Source of the DNA: Lysobacter sp. yr284
GTDB taxonomy: Bacteria; Pseudomonadota; Gammaproteobacteria; Xanthomonadales; Xanthomonadaceae
Direction: 5' to 3'
Length of the DNA: 64,000 nt
Assembly: GCF_900107375.1 (NCBI RefSeq)
Contig: NZ_FNPT01000002.1
Span: 55,096 to 119,095 of the forward strand
The notes under the pieces: model-generated
Told to the model about the DNA's origin: nothing
The model's database searches: none
What the model saw: only the letters and a program-made list of their open reading frames with translations
Shown: in pieces, positions 7,822-15,361 of the stretch
Position numbering within the stretch: position 1 is the stretch's first letter
How the letters are laid out: every line of letters begins with the position of its first letter
Program-made: the position numbers and the translations under genes

Positions 7822-8391
7822 GTGAACCCGATGAATCGAGGCCGCTGTGCGCCGACGGTTGTACGGACGCTTGCATCCGCGGCGCTGGCGGTCGCCGCCT
7901 GCATCGCTGCGTCCTGCAGCACAGCGGGGCCGAGCGGACCCCGTCGCGACGGTCGCGAAGCGGCCCCGGCAAGCGCGGTCACGGTCGAGAATTTGCTGCG
8001 TTGGTCCGTCCAGGGGCCGACCGGGATCGCCAAGATCCGCAGCGGGCTCGCGCAGACATTCGAGTTGGAGCCGTCCGGCACGAAGGGGCTTTACGGTAAA
8101 GGACCGGTGAGGCTGGTCGATGGGTTCGCGCTCAACTTTTCAAGCATCCGGGGCCTGACCGGCGCGATCCATATCGGTGTCGAGGAGCGGCCGTGTTATC
8201 CGCCGAGTCGTGCGGCGTCCTTGCTCCCGGGGGCAATCGAGAGCATCGAACTCGATGCGCACATGATCGATCACGGCAAGAACTACGCCACCGAACGCAA
8301 TGGGTTCCGGGTGTATTTCAACACTACGCCTGATACATATCAGTGCCTGACCAGTATCCACATTCGGCCGTCGGATACGGCGAATCCGTGA
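7822..8391 (+). CDS. lipoprotein, candidate immunity protein for adjacent effector
   Basis: A 189-residue exported protein. The GTG at 7822 has AGGAGG 7 nt upstream; an ATG at 7831 with GGAGGG upstream is the alternative. The N-terminus has Arg residues, a hydrophobic core and a lipobox-like IAASC with Cys32 as the acylated residue. The mature part has no domain I recognise. Its stop overlaps the start of the metalloprotease gene (GTGA), so the two are translationally coupled. In Xanthomonadales type IV secretion systems, periplasmic lipoprotein immunity genes commonly sit directly upstream of effector genes, so I infer that this protein neutralises the neighbour. The local base composition is lower in GC than the flanks. 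Confidence 0.7.
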   Translation: MNPMNRGRCAPTVVRTLASAALAVAACIAASCSTAGPSGPRRDGREAAPASAVTVENLLRWSVQGPTGIAKIRSGLAQTFELEPSGTKGLYGKGPVRLVDGFALNFSSIRGLTGAIHIGVEERPCYPPSRAASLLPGAIESIELDAHMIDHGKNYATERNGFRVYFNTTPDTYQCLTSIHIRPSDTANP

Positions 8392-9530
8392 CTACTGCGA
8401 CCGCCGATACCGTATATCTGCGGACGCATCCCGAGTTCGTCGAAATGCCGGCACGTATCCAGGCGTGGATACTGGAATCGCCGACCGCAGCCGCCGGTTT
8501 TGCCGGATTCTTCAAGCACGGCGGCATCGTGGAGGACCGGCCGAACGTAGGGCTTCCGTACTACTCCGCGAAGGAGCCTCCGACGATCTTCATTGAAGAG
8601 TCGCAATGGGGTCCGTTGAGGGCGGAGGACGCCCCCGTCTGGCCCCAGCGCCACCTGTTCGCAACCCTCGCCCACGAGATCGGCCACCACCGCTACAACA
8701 CCGGCTCGGTCCCGTTTAATGGCCGCAGCGCCGAGGAATACGTGCAGTACCGCGCCGGCCTGGAGGCGCGGGCGATCTTCAACGCGTTTCCCATCTTCAA
8801 GGAACTGGAAGGCCAGCCGGAATTCGTGGGCGGCAAGCCGTTCGGCTCCATCGGCTATTTGAACGAGGTCGAGCTGGGTTCGCTGTACGGCGAGTGGAAG
8901 GCCGGCCGATTGCGCGACGCCGAGGCGGTCGAGCGGATCGCGGCGAAGGTCGCCGATGCGCCCTACACCTTGGCCAGGCCGCCGCAGGACATGGATCGCA
9001 ATGGCGCGATCAGCCACCGCGACGCTTACTTGCGCGACTACGTCCAGTACGTCGAGCCGACGCTGAAACCGCCGCCGCCGCCCCGCGATACCGACGCCAC
9101 GCCTCTCGGCGCGCAGGACGCCGTCTTGCTCGAGCGCCTGCGCGCGCAGGTGCGCGAGCTCGACCGCGCGGCCGGCAAGGGCTGGGACGAGCGAAGCGAG
9201 CGTTTGAGCGCCAGCGCCCTGGTCATGGCGAAGGGGTGCGGATTCGTTGCCCAGGACGAACTGCGCCTGGCCTTCAACCGGCGCAGCGACGATTTCGCCG
9301 CGGGCACCTTGCTGCATCTGTCGCGGCACGGCGCCAACGCGTCCCCGGACCCGTATGCCAACCGCGCGCACATGCCGCTGGCCGAGGCCCTGGCGATCCC
9401 GGCCGCGGAGCGTTGCGAGCAGGCGCGGGCCGGCGAGATCGCGCGCGCGGAGCGGTCGCCGCCGGGGCAGCCGCCAGCCGTTTGCGCGTCGGACGATCCC
9501 GGCAAGAGCGCCGCGAAACTGCCGGCCTGA
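8388..9530 (+). CDS. putative type IV secretion effector: zinc metalloprotease with XVIPCD-like tail
   Basis: A 380-residue protein using the GTG at 8388 (4-bp overlap with the lipoprotein stop); an ATG at 8343 would add 15 residues. It has a zincin motif H96EIGH100, with Glu126 in YRAGLEARAI as a possible third ligand. A canonical EF-hand loop D201-x-D203-x-N205-G-x-I208-x3-D212 follows, then a PPPPP linker. The C-terminal domain (about 243-345) resembles the XVIPCD secretion signal of Xanthomonadales VirD4-recruited effectors: LLERLRAQVRELDR, LSASALVMAKGCGF, and SPDPYANRAHMPLAEALAIP near 319-338. There is no signal peptide. Family knowledge suggests contact-dependent delivery into rival cells; substrate and delivery are inferred. 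Confidence 0.72.
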   Translation: MTTATADTVYLRTHPEFVEMPARIQAWILESPTAAAGFAGFFKHGGIVEDRPNVGLPYYSAKEPPTIFIEESQWGPLRAEDAPVWPQRHLFATLAHEIGHHRYNTGSVPFNGRSAEEYVQYRAGLEARAIFNAFPIFKELEGQPEFVGGKPFGSIGYLNEVELGSLYGEWKAGRLRDAEAVERIAAKVADAPYTLARPPQDMDRNGAISHRDAYLRDYVQYVEPTLKPPPPPRDTDATPLGAQDAVLLERLRAQVRELDRAAGKGWDERSERLSASALVMAKGCGFVAQDELRLAFNRRSDDFAAGTLLHLSRHGANASPDPYANRAHMPLAEALAIPAAERCEQARAGEIARAERSPPGQPPAVCASDDPGKSAAKLPA

Positions 9531-9610
9531 CCTCGCCGGCACGAGCCGGCCCGTGGCCGCAGCGGGCCCGCCCGCCGCCCCGATCCGCACCGAACCTGCG
9601 ATCATGTCGC

Positions 9611-11017
9611 ATGGAAACGCAAACCCCTACGGCCGCCGCCGCGCCGGCCGCGTTCGACACCCTTCCGCTCGCTGCGGCCCTGCTGCAGGGCGTGGCCGCG
9701 CTCGGCTACAGCGCCATGACCCCGGTGCAGGCGCGCGCGCTGCCGCCGATCCTCGACGGCCGCGACGTGATCGCCCAGGCCCCGACCGGCAGCGGCAAGA
9801 CCGCCGCGTTCGGCCTGGGCCTGCTGCAGCGGCTGGATCCGGCGCAGATCCGCACCCAGGCGCTGGTGCTGTGCCCGACCCGCGAACTGGCCGACCAGGT
9901 CGGCCAACAACTGCGCAAGCTCGCCTTCGCCATCGCCAACCTCAAGGTCTCGGTGCTGTGCGGCGGCATGCCGCTGGGCCCGCAGCTGGCGTCGCTGGAG
10001 CACGCGCCGCACATCGCCGTGGGCACGCCCGGACGCCTGCAGGAACTGCTGCGCCACGGCGCGCTCAAGCTCGACGGCCTGCGCACGCTGGTGTTCGACG
10101 AGGCCGACCGCATGTTCGACATGGGCTTCGAAGAGGCGGTGCGCGAGATCGTGCGCAAGACGCCCAAGACCCGCCAGGGCCTGCTGTTCTCGGCCACCTT
10201 CCCCGATGCGATCCGCGAACTGAGCCGCAACGCGCTGCGCGATCCGGTCGAGGTCACGGTCGAGGGCGAGACCTCGGCGCCGCGCATCGACCAGTACTTC
10301 TACGAGGCCGAGGCCGGGCGCAAGACCCCGCTGCTGGGCGCCTTGCTGCTGGAGTACCGGCCCGAGTCGTGCGTGGTGTTCTGCAACATGCGCAAGGACA
10401 CCGAGGAAGTGGTCGGCTCGCTCGAACACTACGGCTTCACCGCGCTGGCCCTGCACGGCGAGATGGAACAGCGCGACCGCGACGAGGTGCTGGTGCGTTT
10501 CGCCAACCGCAGCTGCAACGTGCTGGTGGCCAGCGACGTCGCCGCGCGCGGGCTGGACGTGGAGGACCTCGGCGCGGTGGTCAACTACGACCTGCCGACC
10601 GATCCGGACGTCTACGTGCACCGCATCGGCCGCACCGGCCGCGCCGGCCGCGGCGGCGTCGCGCTGAGCCTGTGCGGGCCGCGCGAAACCGCCCGCGCCG
10701 AGCAGATCGCGCAGCGCATGGGCGCGCCGCTGCAATGGCGCAGCGCCCAGCCGCTGGGCGGCAAGGCCCGCAATGCCCCGACCGCGCCGATGGCGACGCT
10801 GCGCATCGACGCCGGCAAGACCGACAAGCTGCGGCCCGGCGACATCCTCGGCGCGTTGACCGGCGAAGCCGGGCTCAAGGCCGAGGCGGTGGGCAAGATC
10901 AACGTATTCGCCACGCGCTCCTACGTCGCCGTCGCCCGCGGCCAGGCCGCCGCGGCGCTGGCGCGGCTGCGCGAGGGCAAGATCAAGGGGCGCAAGTTCC
11001 GGGTCAATCGGTTGTAG
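9611..11017 (+). CDS. dbpA: ATP-dependent RNA helicase DbpA
   Basis: A 468-residue DEAD-box helicase. Q-motif region YSAMTPVQARALPPIL, Walker A APTGSGKT (57-64), D163EAD, S194AT and H337RIGRTGR are all present. The C-terminal domain (about 390-468) has the DbpA-type RNA-binding fold ending KINVFATRSYVAVAR and IKGRKFRVNRL, which targets 23S rRNA hairpin 92 during large-subunit assembly. The length is close to E. coli DbpA. The ATG at 9611 gives the expected N-terminus; an in-frame extension upstream is antisense-like sequence. It is monocistronic and followed by a repeat array. Confidence 0.95.
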   Translation: METQTPTAAAAPAAFDTLPLAAALLQGVAALGYSAMTPVQARALPPILDGRDVIAQAPTGSGKTAAFGLGLLQRLDPAQIRTQALVLCPTRELADQVGQQLRKLAFAIANLKVSVLCGGMPLGPQLASLEHAPHIAVGTPGRLQELLRHGALKLDGLRTLVFDEADRMFDMGFEEAVREIVRKTPKTRQGLLFSATFPDAIRELSRNALRDPVEVTVEGETSAPRIDQYFYEAEAGRKTPLLGALLLEYRPESCVVFCNMRKDTEEVVGSLEHYGFTALALHGEMEQRDRDEVLVRFANRSCNVLVASDVAARGLDVEDLGAVVNYDLPTDPDVYVHRIGRTGRAGRGGVALSLCGPRETARAEQIAQRMGAPLQWRSAQPLGGKARNAPTAPMATLRIDAGKTDKLRPGDILGALTGEAGLKAEAVGKINVFATRSYVAVARGQAAAALARLREGKIKGRKFRVNRL

Positions 11018-11070
11018 GCCGGTTGCTGCGGCGTCGCCGGCGCGCAGAGGCGTGCGCCGTAGTCGGGTTG

Positions 11071-11350
11071 GCGCGGTCGCGACTCGCGTCGCTCCTGCAG
11101 GGCGAGCCCAAGACCGCGTTGTGGCTGGAAGTCCGACTGTAGGAGCTGCGCAAGCTGCGACCGCGACATTGCGCTTGCGGCGCGACCTGCGGCGGTGCGG
11201 TCGCGACTCGCGTCGCTCCTACAGGGCGAGCCCAAGACCGCGTTGTGGCTGGAAGTCCGGCTGTAGGAGCTGCGCAAGCTGCGACCGCGACATTGCGCTT
11301 GCGGCGCGACCTGCGGTGGTGCGGTCGCGGCTCGCGTCGTTCCTACAGGG
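11071..11350. repeat. tandem palindromic repeat array, period 124 bp
   Basis: Two full units and a partial third of a 124-bp repeat. Each contains a GCGACTCGCGTCGCTCCTRCAG arm (about 11081, 11205, 11329) and an opposite TGTAGGAGCTGCGCAAGCTGCGACC arm. The units between are nearly identical, including the non-palindromic spacer around AAGACCGCGTTGTGGCTGG. This is the REP/BIME type of element; no RAYT transposase is in the window. Confidence 0.85.
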
Positions 11351-11391
11351 CGAGCCCGGGGCGCGTCGTCGCTGGAAGTCCACAAGTTGCG

Positions 11392-11787
11392 TCACTTGCC
11401 GTTGAGCGAGTATTTCCCCGGTCCCAGCAACGCCACCGCGGCCGCCGTGGCCAGGAACATCGCCTGCAGTTCGATCGCCCAGCCGCCTTGCTCGTTGAGC
11501 TGGCCGAGCTGGCCCAGGTGGACCAGGGCGATCGCGACCAGCATGTTGCCGGCCACCAGCACCGCGCCGATGCGCGCGTGCCAGCCCAGGATCAGCAGCG
11601 CCGGGCCGAGCACTTCGCCCAGCAGCACGCCGTAGCCGAGGAAACCGGGCAGGCCGTGCGATTCGACCATGCCGACGATGCCCTCGGTGCCGCCGCGCAG
11701 CTTGGCGATGCCGTGCAGCAGGATCAGCGCGCCCAGGCTCAGGCGCAGGATCAGTTTGCCCAGGTCGGACCAGCGTTCGGTGGCCAT
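11392..11787 (-). CDS. DoxX family membrane protein
   Basis: A 131-residue protein with about four membrane segments and the DoxX pattern: LRLSLGALILLHGIAKLRGG (14-33), a mid-segment LGYGVLLGEVLGPALLILGW (about 50-69) and IELQAMFLATAAAVALLGPG near the C-terminus. DoxX-like proteins are small inner-membrane proteins often linked to redox or thiol stress; the role here is unknown. An alternative start four codons upstream (11799) exists; 11787 gives the conventional N-terminus. Confidence 0.85.
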   Translation of the reverse strand: MATERWSDLGKLILRLSLGALILLHGIAKLRGGTEGIVGMVESHGLPGFLGYGVLLGEVLGPALLILGWHARIGAVLVAGNMLVAIALVHLGQLGQLNEQGGWAIELQAMFLATAAAVALLGPGKYSLNGK

Positions 11788-11888
11788 GGCGGCTCGCATC
11801 GGCGGAAGAGGCCGCCAGGATCGCGCCGGGCGGGCGCAGGCGCCGTGAAGCCGCGAACGAGTTCGGGCCCCGGCCCCGTGCCGGGCGT

Positions 11889-12033
11889 TTGACCGTGGGA
11901 GGGACTTCAGTCCCGCCGCGTTCGTTCCAGATCGCGGCGACCCGGGCGGAAAGCGACGGGACTGAAGTCCCTCCCACAAAAACCGGGCCTTGCCGGCGCC
12001 GTTGTGGGAGAGGCTTTCAGCCCCGAGGCTTTT
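11889..12033. repeat. GTGGGAGGG-type palindromic repeats
   Basis: An inverted pair, GTGGGAGGGACTTCAGTCCC near 11896 and GGGACTGAAGTCCCTCCCAC ending near 11977, followed by a third related half (GTTGTGGGAGAGGCTTTCAG) around 12001-12032. This is the second repeat family of the window, here with ACTTCAGT in place of the commoner CCTTCAGG. It lies between two minus-strand genes. Confidence 0.75.
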
Positions 12034-12068
12034 GCATCAGGCCGCCGCGAATCGGCGGCCATCCCGCC

Positions 12069-13256
12069 TCAGCGCAGCGCCCGCAGCGTCACCGTCAGCG
12101 TGTCCGGATCGCCCGAGCGCGCCGCGCCGCTGAAGTCGGGGCCGCCGCTGGCGGTCACGTCGTCGTAGGGGAAGGCGTAGCCGCGGTTGTCGGGCAGGCG
12201 TTCGTGCACCAGCCGCGCGTAGTGGTTGGTCTGGGCGTTGCGGTAGAAGCGGCTGGCGACTTCGCCGTTGGGCTGGTTGGGGTTGTCGAGCAGGGTGGTG
12301 CGGTTCAACGCCGCGGCCAGGCGCGGGATGATCGCCTTGCGCACCTCGCTGGCGCCACCGAGGCTGAAGGGGCCGCTGTCGCAGCTGAGCACGTCGGCGG
12401 TGCTGGGCTTGGCGAAGGCTTCGCCGTTGTTGAAGCGCAGCAGGTTGTCGCCGCCCACGCGTGCGGTCAGCACGCCGAAGCCGGACTGGGTGTCGACGGT
12501 GAGGGTGGTGCCGCGGTACTTGTTCCAGCAGGCGTCGATATAGCCGGTCAGGTAGTTCTGGAAGCGTGCGGCCTGGTAGTGCGCGCTCATCGCGCGCAGG
12601 TTGCGCCCGTCCGGCCCGCGCTGGATCAGCGAGTTCCAGGCCGAACCTTCCTGCGTGGCCTGCTGCTGCAGCGAATAGCAGATCGGGTCCAGCGAGGCCG
12701 CCGGCAGGCCCGGAATGGTTTCGACCCGGCCCGACAGCGAGCGCAGCGACAGCCCCAACGGCGCTGCGACGAAGTCGACATAGCTGATGTTGGAGAACAG
12801 CTCGTACTCGTTGAAGGTGAACTCGGCGAAGGTCCAGTTCTTGTTGAAGTTGGTGTCGCTGGTGTTGAGGAAGCTGGGATGCACCACCGCCGGGCCCGGG
12901 TTGACGTAGAAGTTCAGCTTGCTGCCGGTGACCAGGTAGATGCGCGCGCCGTACATGCGCGGCACCGCCACGCGCACGGTGCTGCCGTTGGCGCCGAGCG
13001 GGATCGCGCAGTCGGCGCCCAGCGGCGTCACCGGCGCGGACGGCGAGGGCGGGTAGTAGGCGCTGCCGTCGGCGCGCACGAACACCGGCCGGCCGTTGTC
13101 GAAGCCGGTGACGTAGGCATAGGCCGTGTTCTGGCCGGAGGCGTTGAGCAAGGCGAGGTTGAAGCGCGCCGGGGTGGCGGCGAGCGCGCCGCGCGGCAAC
13201 AGCGGGACGGCGAGCGCGGCGGCGCTGGCGCCGAGGAAGGTGCGGCGGGTGACCAT
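12069..13256 (-). CDS. GH64 beta-1,3-glucanase, Tat-exported
   Basis: A 395-residue secreted enzyme. A twin-arginine signal (TRRTFLGASAAALAVPLLP, residues 3-21) ends near ALA-A27. The mature part matches glycoside hydrolase family 64 (thaumatin-like fold): RIYLVTGSKLNFYVNPGPAV, NKNWTFAEFTFNE, NISYVDFVAAPLGLS. Glu145 and Asp161 have the 16-residue spacing of the catalytic Glu154/Asp170 pair reported for a Streptomyces GH64 enzyme. It would cut beta-1,3-glucan of fungal and oomycete walls, in line with a lytic predator. A palindrome at 13396 lies 140 bp upstream. The ATG at 13256 is chosen because it starts the signal peptide. Confidence 0.9.
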   Translation of the reverse strand: MVTRRTFLGASAAALAVPLLPRGALAATPARFNLALLNASGQNTAYAYVTGFDNGRPVFVRADGSAYYPPSPSAPVTPLGADCAIPLGANGSTVRVAVPRMYGARIYLVTGSKLNFYVNPGPAVVHPSFLNTSDTNFNKNWTFAEFTFNEYELFSNISYVDFVAAPLGLSLRSLSGRVETIPGLPAASLDPICYSLQQQATQEGSAWNSLIQRGPDGRNLRAMSAHYQAARFQNYLTGYIDACWNKYRGTTLTVDTQSGFGVLTARVGGDNLLRFNNGEAFAKPSTADVLSCDSGPFSLGGASEVRKAIIPRLAAALNRTTLLDNPNQPNGEVASRFYRNAQTNHYARLVHERLPDNRGYAFPYDDVTASGGPDFSGAARSGDPDTLTVTLRALR

Positions 13257-13395
13257 CGGGTGCGGCTCCTGGGCTGGGCAAGCGCGGCGGCGCGAGCAGG
13301 CGCCGGCGGAGCGCGGCGCACGACCAAGCCGGTGGCTTGCGTGGACGGACGCGGGCGCGGGAAGCGCGCCCACGGGCCGCACCTTGTCCTGTGGT

Positions 13396-13409
13396 TGACA
13401 GCGCTGTCA
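13396..13409. promoter_or_regulatory. 14-bp perfect palindrome upstream of GH64 gene
   Basis: TGACAGCGCTGTCA is a perfect palindrome with a central GCGC, the shape typical of LacI-family operators. It sits in the divergent gap between the GH64 glucanase (start 13256) and the M1 peptidase (start 13698), overlapping a TTGACA -35-like box (13395-13400). No LacI-family gene is in the window, so the regulator is unknown. The rest of the 440-bp gap holds nothing I recognise. Confidence 0.5.
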
Positions 13410-13697
13410 GTGATCGGCGCCGCAGATCGCCCATGCCGGGCCGCGCGCGCCGGCGCGGATGCGGAAGAAAGCGATTACCGTCGAAGCTGAATGCGCGCCG
13501 CCGGGTTTACCGCATCTGCCGGCTTGGCCGGCGCGCGGCGCGGCCTCCGCCAAAAGAGGGTTCAGCGCGGCGCGCGGTTGCGCGATCATCGGCGACCCTG
13601 TGGCCGTCGCCTTGTCCGCGCCGGCCCGGGCAGGACAGCACCAGCACTTCAGGATCGCGGCTTCCCCCGGCCGCGCAGCGCAGGACGAACCGCCGAT

Positions 13698-15107
13698 ATG
13701 CCAGCCGCCACGATTCCCCACCGCCCCTCGCGCCTGCGCGCGCGCCTGGCCGCCGCGCTCGCGGCGGCGGCGCTGGCCGCGCCGCTCGCGGCCGCGGCGC
13801 AGGGCGCGGCGCCCGCGCGCGCCGGCGCCAACCTCGACGTGCTGCACTACACCGCGCGGATCGAGCCGGACATCGCCGGCAAGACCCTGCGCGGGCAGGT
13901 CTCGATCCGCCTGGCCCTGCGCAGCGAAGGCGCCCAACAGCTGGAGTTCGACGCCGGCGAGCTGGAGATCGAGAAGGTCTCCGAACGCGGCCGCGCGCTG
14001 GGCTTCGAGAAGGACGAGCAGCGCCTGCGCGTGCGCCTGCCGCAGCCCGGCCGGGCCGGCGAGCGCCACGAGATCGACGTGGTCTACCGCGGCGCGCCGC
14101 GCTACGGCCTGGAATTCCACCCCGAGCGCGCCGAGGTCTACACCATCTTCTCGACCAGCCAGTGGCTGGTGTGCATCGACGCGCCGTCCGAGCGCGCCAG
14201 CCTGGACCTGACCCTGACCGTGCCCAGCGGCCTCAAGGCGGTCGGCAACGGCCGGCTGGTGTCGAAGTCCGCGCTCGGCGGCCGCCGCGATTCCTACCGC
14301 TGGCGCCAGGACCAGCCGATGCCGAGCTATGTGTACGGCTTCGCCGCCGGCCGCTACTTCGAGGCCGGCGGCACCGGCGAGAACGGCGAGCTGCGGTTCC
14401 TGTCGGCGGAACTGCAAGGCCCGCAGCTGCGCAAGCTGTTCGCCGACAGCGCCGACATGCTGCGCTTCTTCGGCCGCCGCGCCGGCATCCGCTACCGCGG
14501 CACCTACAGTCAGGTGCTGGTGGCCAAGACCGTCGGCCAGGAGCTCGACGGTTTCGCCCTGCTGTCGGAAGCCTACGGCCGCGAGGTGCTGGAGAAACCC
14601 GAGGCGCAGGGCCTGATCGCGCACGAGCTGGCCCACCAGTGGTGGGGCAACATGGTCACCAACCGCGACTGGGGCCAGTTCTGGCTCAACGAAGGCTTCG
14701 CCAACTTCATGGCCGCGGCCTACCTGGAGCACCGCTTCGGCGAGGCCGCCTACCGCGAGCGCGTGGACGGCTGGAAGCGGCGCCTGGACAAGCTGCGCGA
14801 GACCGGCAAGGACCACCCGCTGGTCTACGCCAATTGGAACAAGCCCAGCGCCGACGACCGCGCCGTGGTCTACCAGAAGGGCGCCTACGTCCTGCACCTG
14901 CTGCGCGAGGAACTCGGCGAACGCGCGTTCTGGCGCGGCGTGCGCACTTACACCCGCGCCTACTACGGCCACTCGGTGACCAGCGCCGACCTGCGCCAGG
15001 TCATGGAGCGCGCCAGCGGCCGCGACCTGTCGGCGTTCTTCGCCCGCTGGGTCGATGGCGCCGAACCCGCGCCGGCGATGCCATCCAAGCCCGACGCCGC
15101 GAAGTAA
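13698..15107 (+). CDS. short M1-family zinc metallopeptidase, exported
   Basis: A 469-residue protein with a signal peptide (about 1-36) and a gluzincin site H309ELAH313-x18-E332 within IAHELAHQWWGN and FWLNEGFANF, as in M1 aminopeptidases. It stops after the catalytic and adjoining helical region, so it is much shorter than the 850-residue PepN type. The exopeptidase motif GxMEN is not present; the corresponding position reads GQELDG (280-285), so N-terminal substrate anchoring may differ. It is probably periplasmic or secreted and faces away from the GH64 gene. Confidence 0.85.
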   Translation: MPAATIPHRPSRLRARLAAALAAAALAAPLAAAAQGAAPARAGANLDVLHYTARIEPDIAGKTLRGQVSIRLALRSEGAQQLEFDAGELEIEKVSERGRALGFEKDEQRLRVRLPQPGRAGERHEIDVVYRGAPRYGLEFHPERAEVYTIFSTSQWLVCIDAPSERASLDLTLTVPSGLKAVGNGRLVSKSALGGRRDSYRWRQDQPMPSYVYGFAAGRYFEAGGTGENGELRFLSAELQGPQLRKLFADSADMLRFFGRRAGIRYRGTYSQVLVAKTVGQELDGFALLSEAYGREVLEKPEAQGLIAHELAHQWWGNMVTNRDWGQFWLNEGFANFMAAAYLEHRFGEAAYRERVDGWKRRLDKLRETGKDHPLVYANWNKPSADDRAVVYQKGAYVLHLLREELGERAFWRGVRTYTRAYYGHSVTSADLRQVMERASGRDLSAFFARWVDGAEPAPAMPSKPDAAK

Positions 15108-15361
15108 GCCGAAGCCCCTGGCAGGATCGGCGCACGCCGAGACCGCGAATCGTCCGGTCGCGCCGTCGCTGCGTTCCCGGCGATGCAGCCGCCGCGGCCG
15201 GCCCTTCCGGCTGTGTCTGCGCGCACTGCCGGCCGCCCTGCGTCAACCCGCCATCCGTCACGCTTCCGGCTTCACATTTCCGGTCCTCACGCTGTGCGCG
15301 AACGGTCGTCTTGGCTTTAGGCTAGGGGATCGCCCCGCCCCGCCACCGCAAGGACCCCGCC

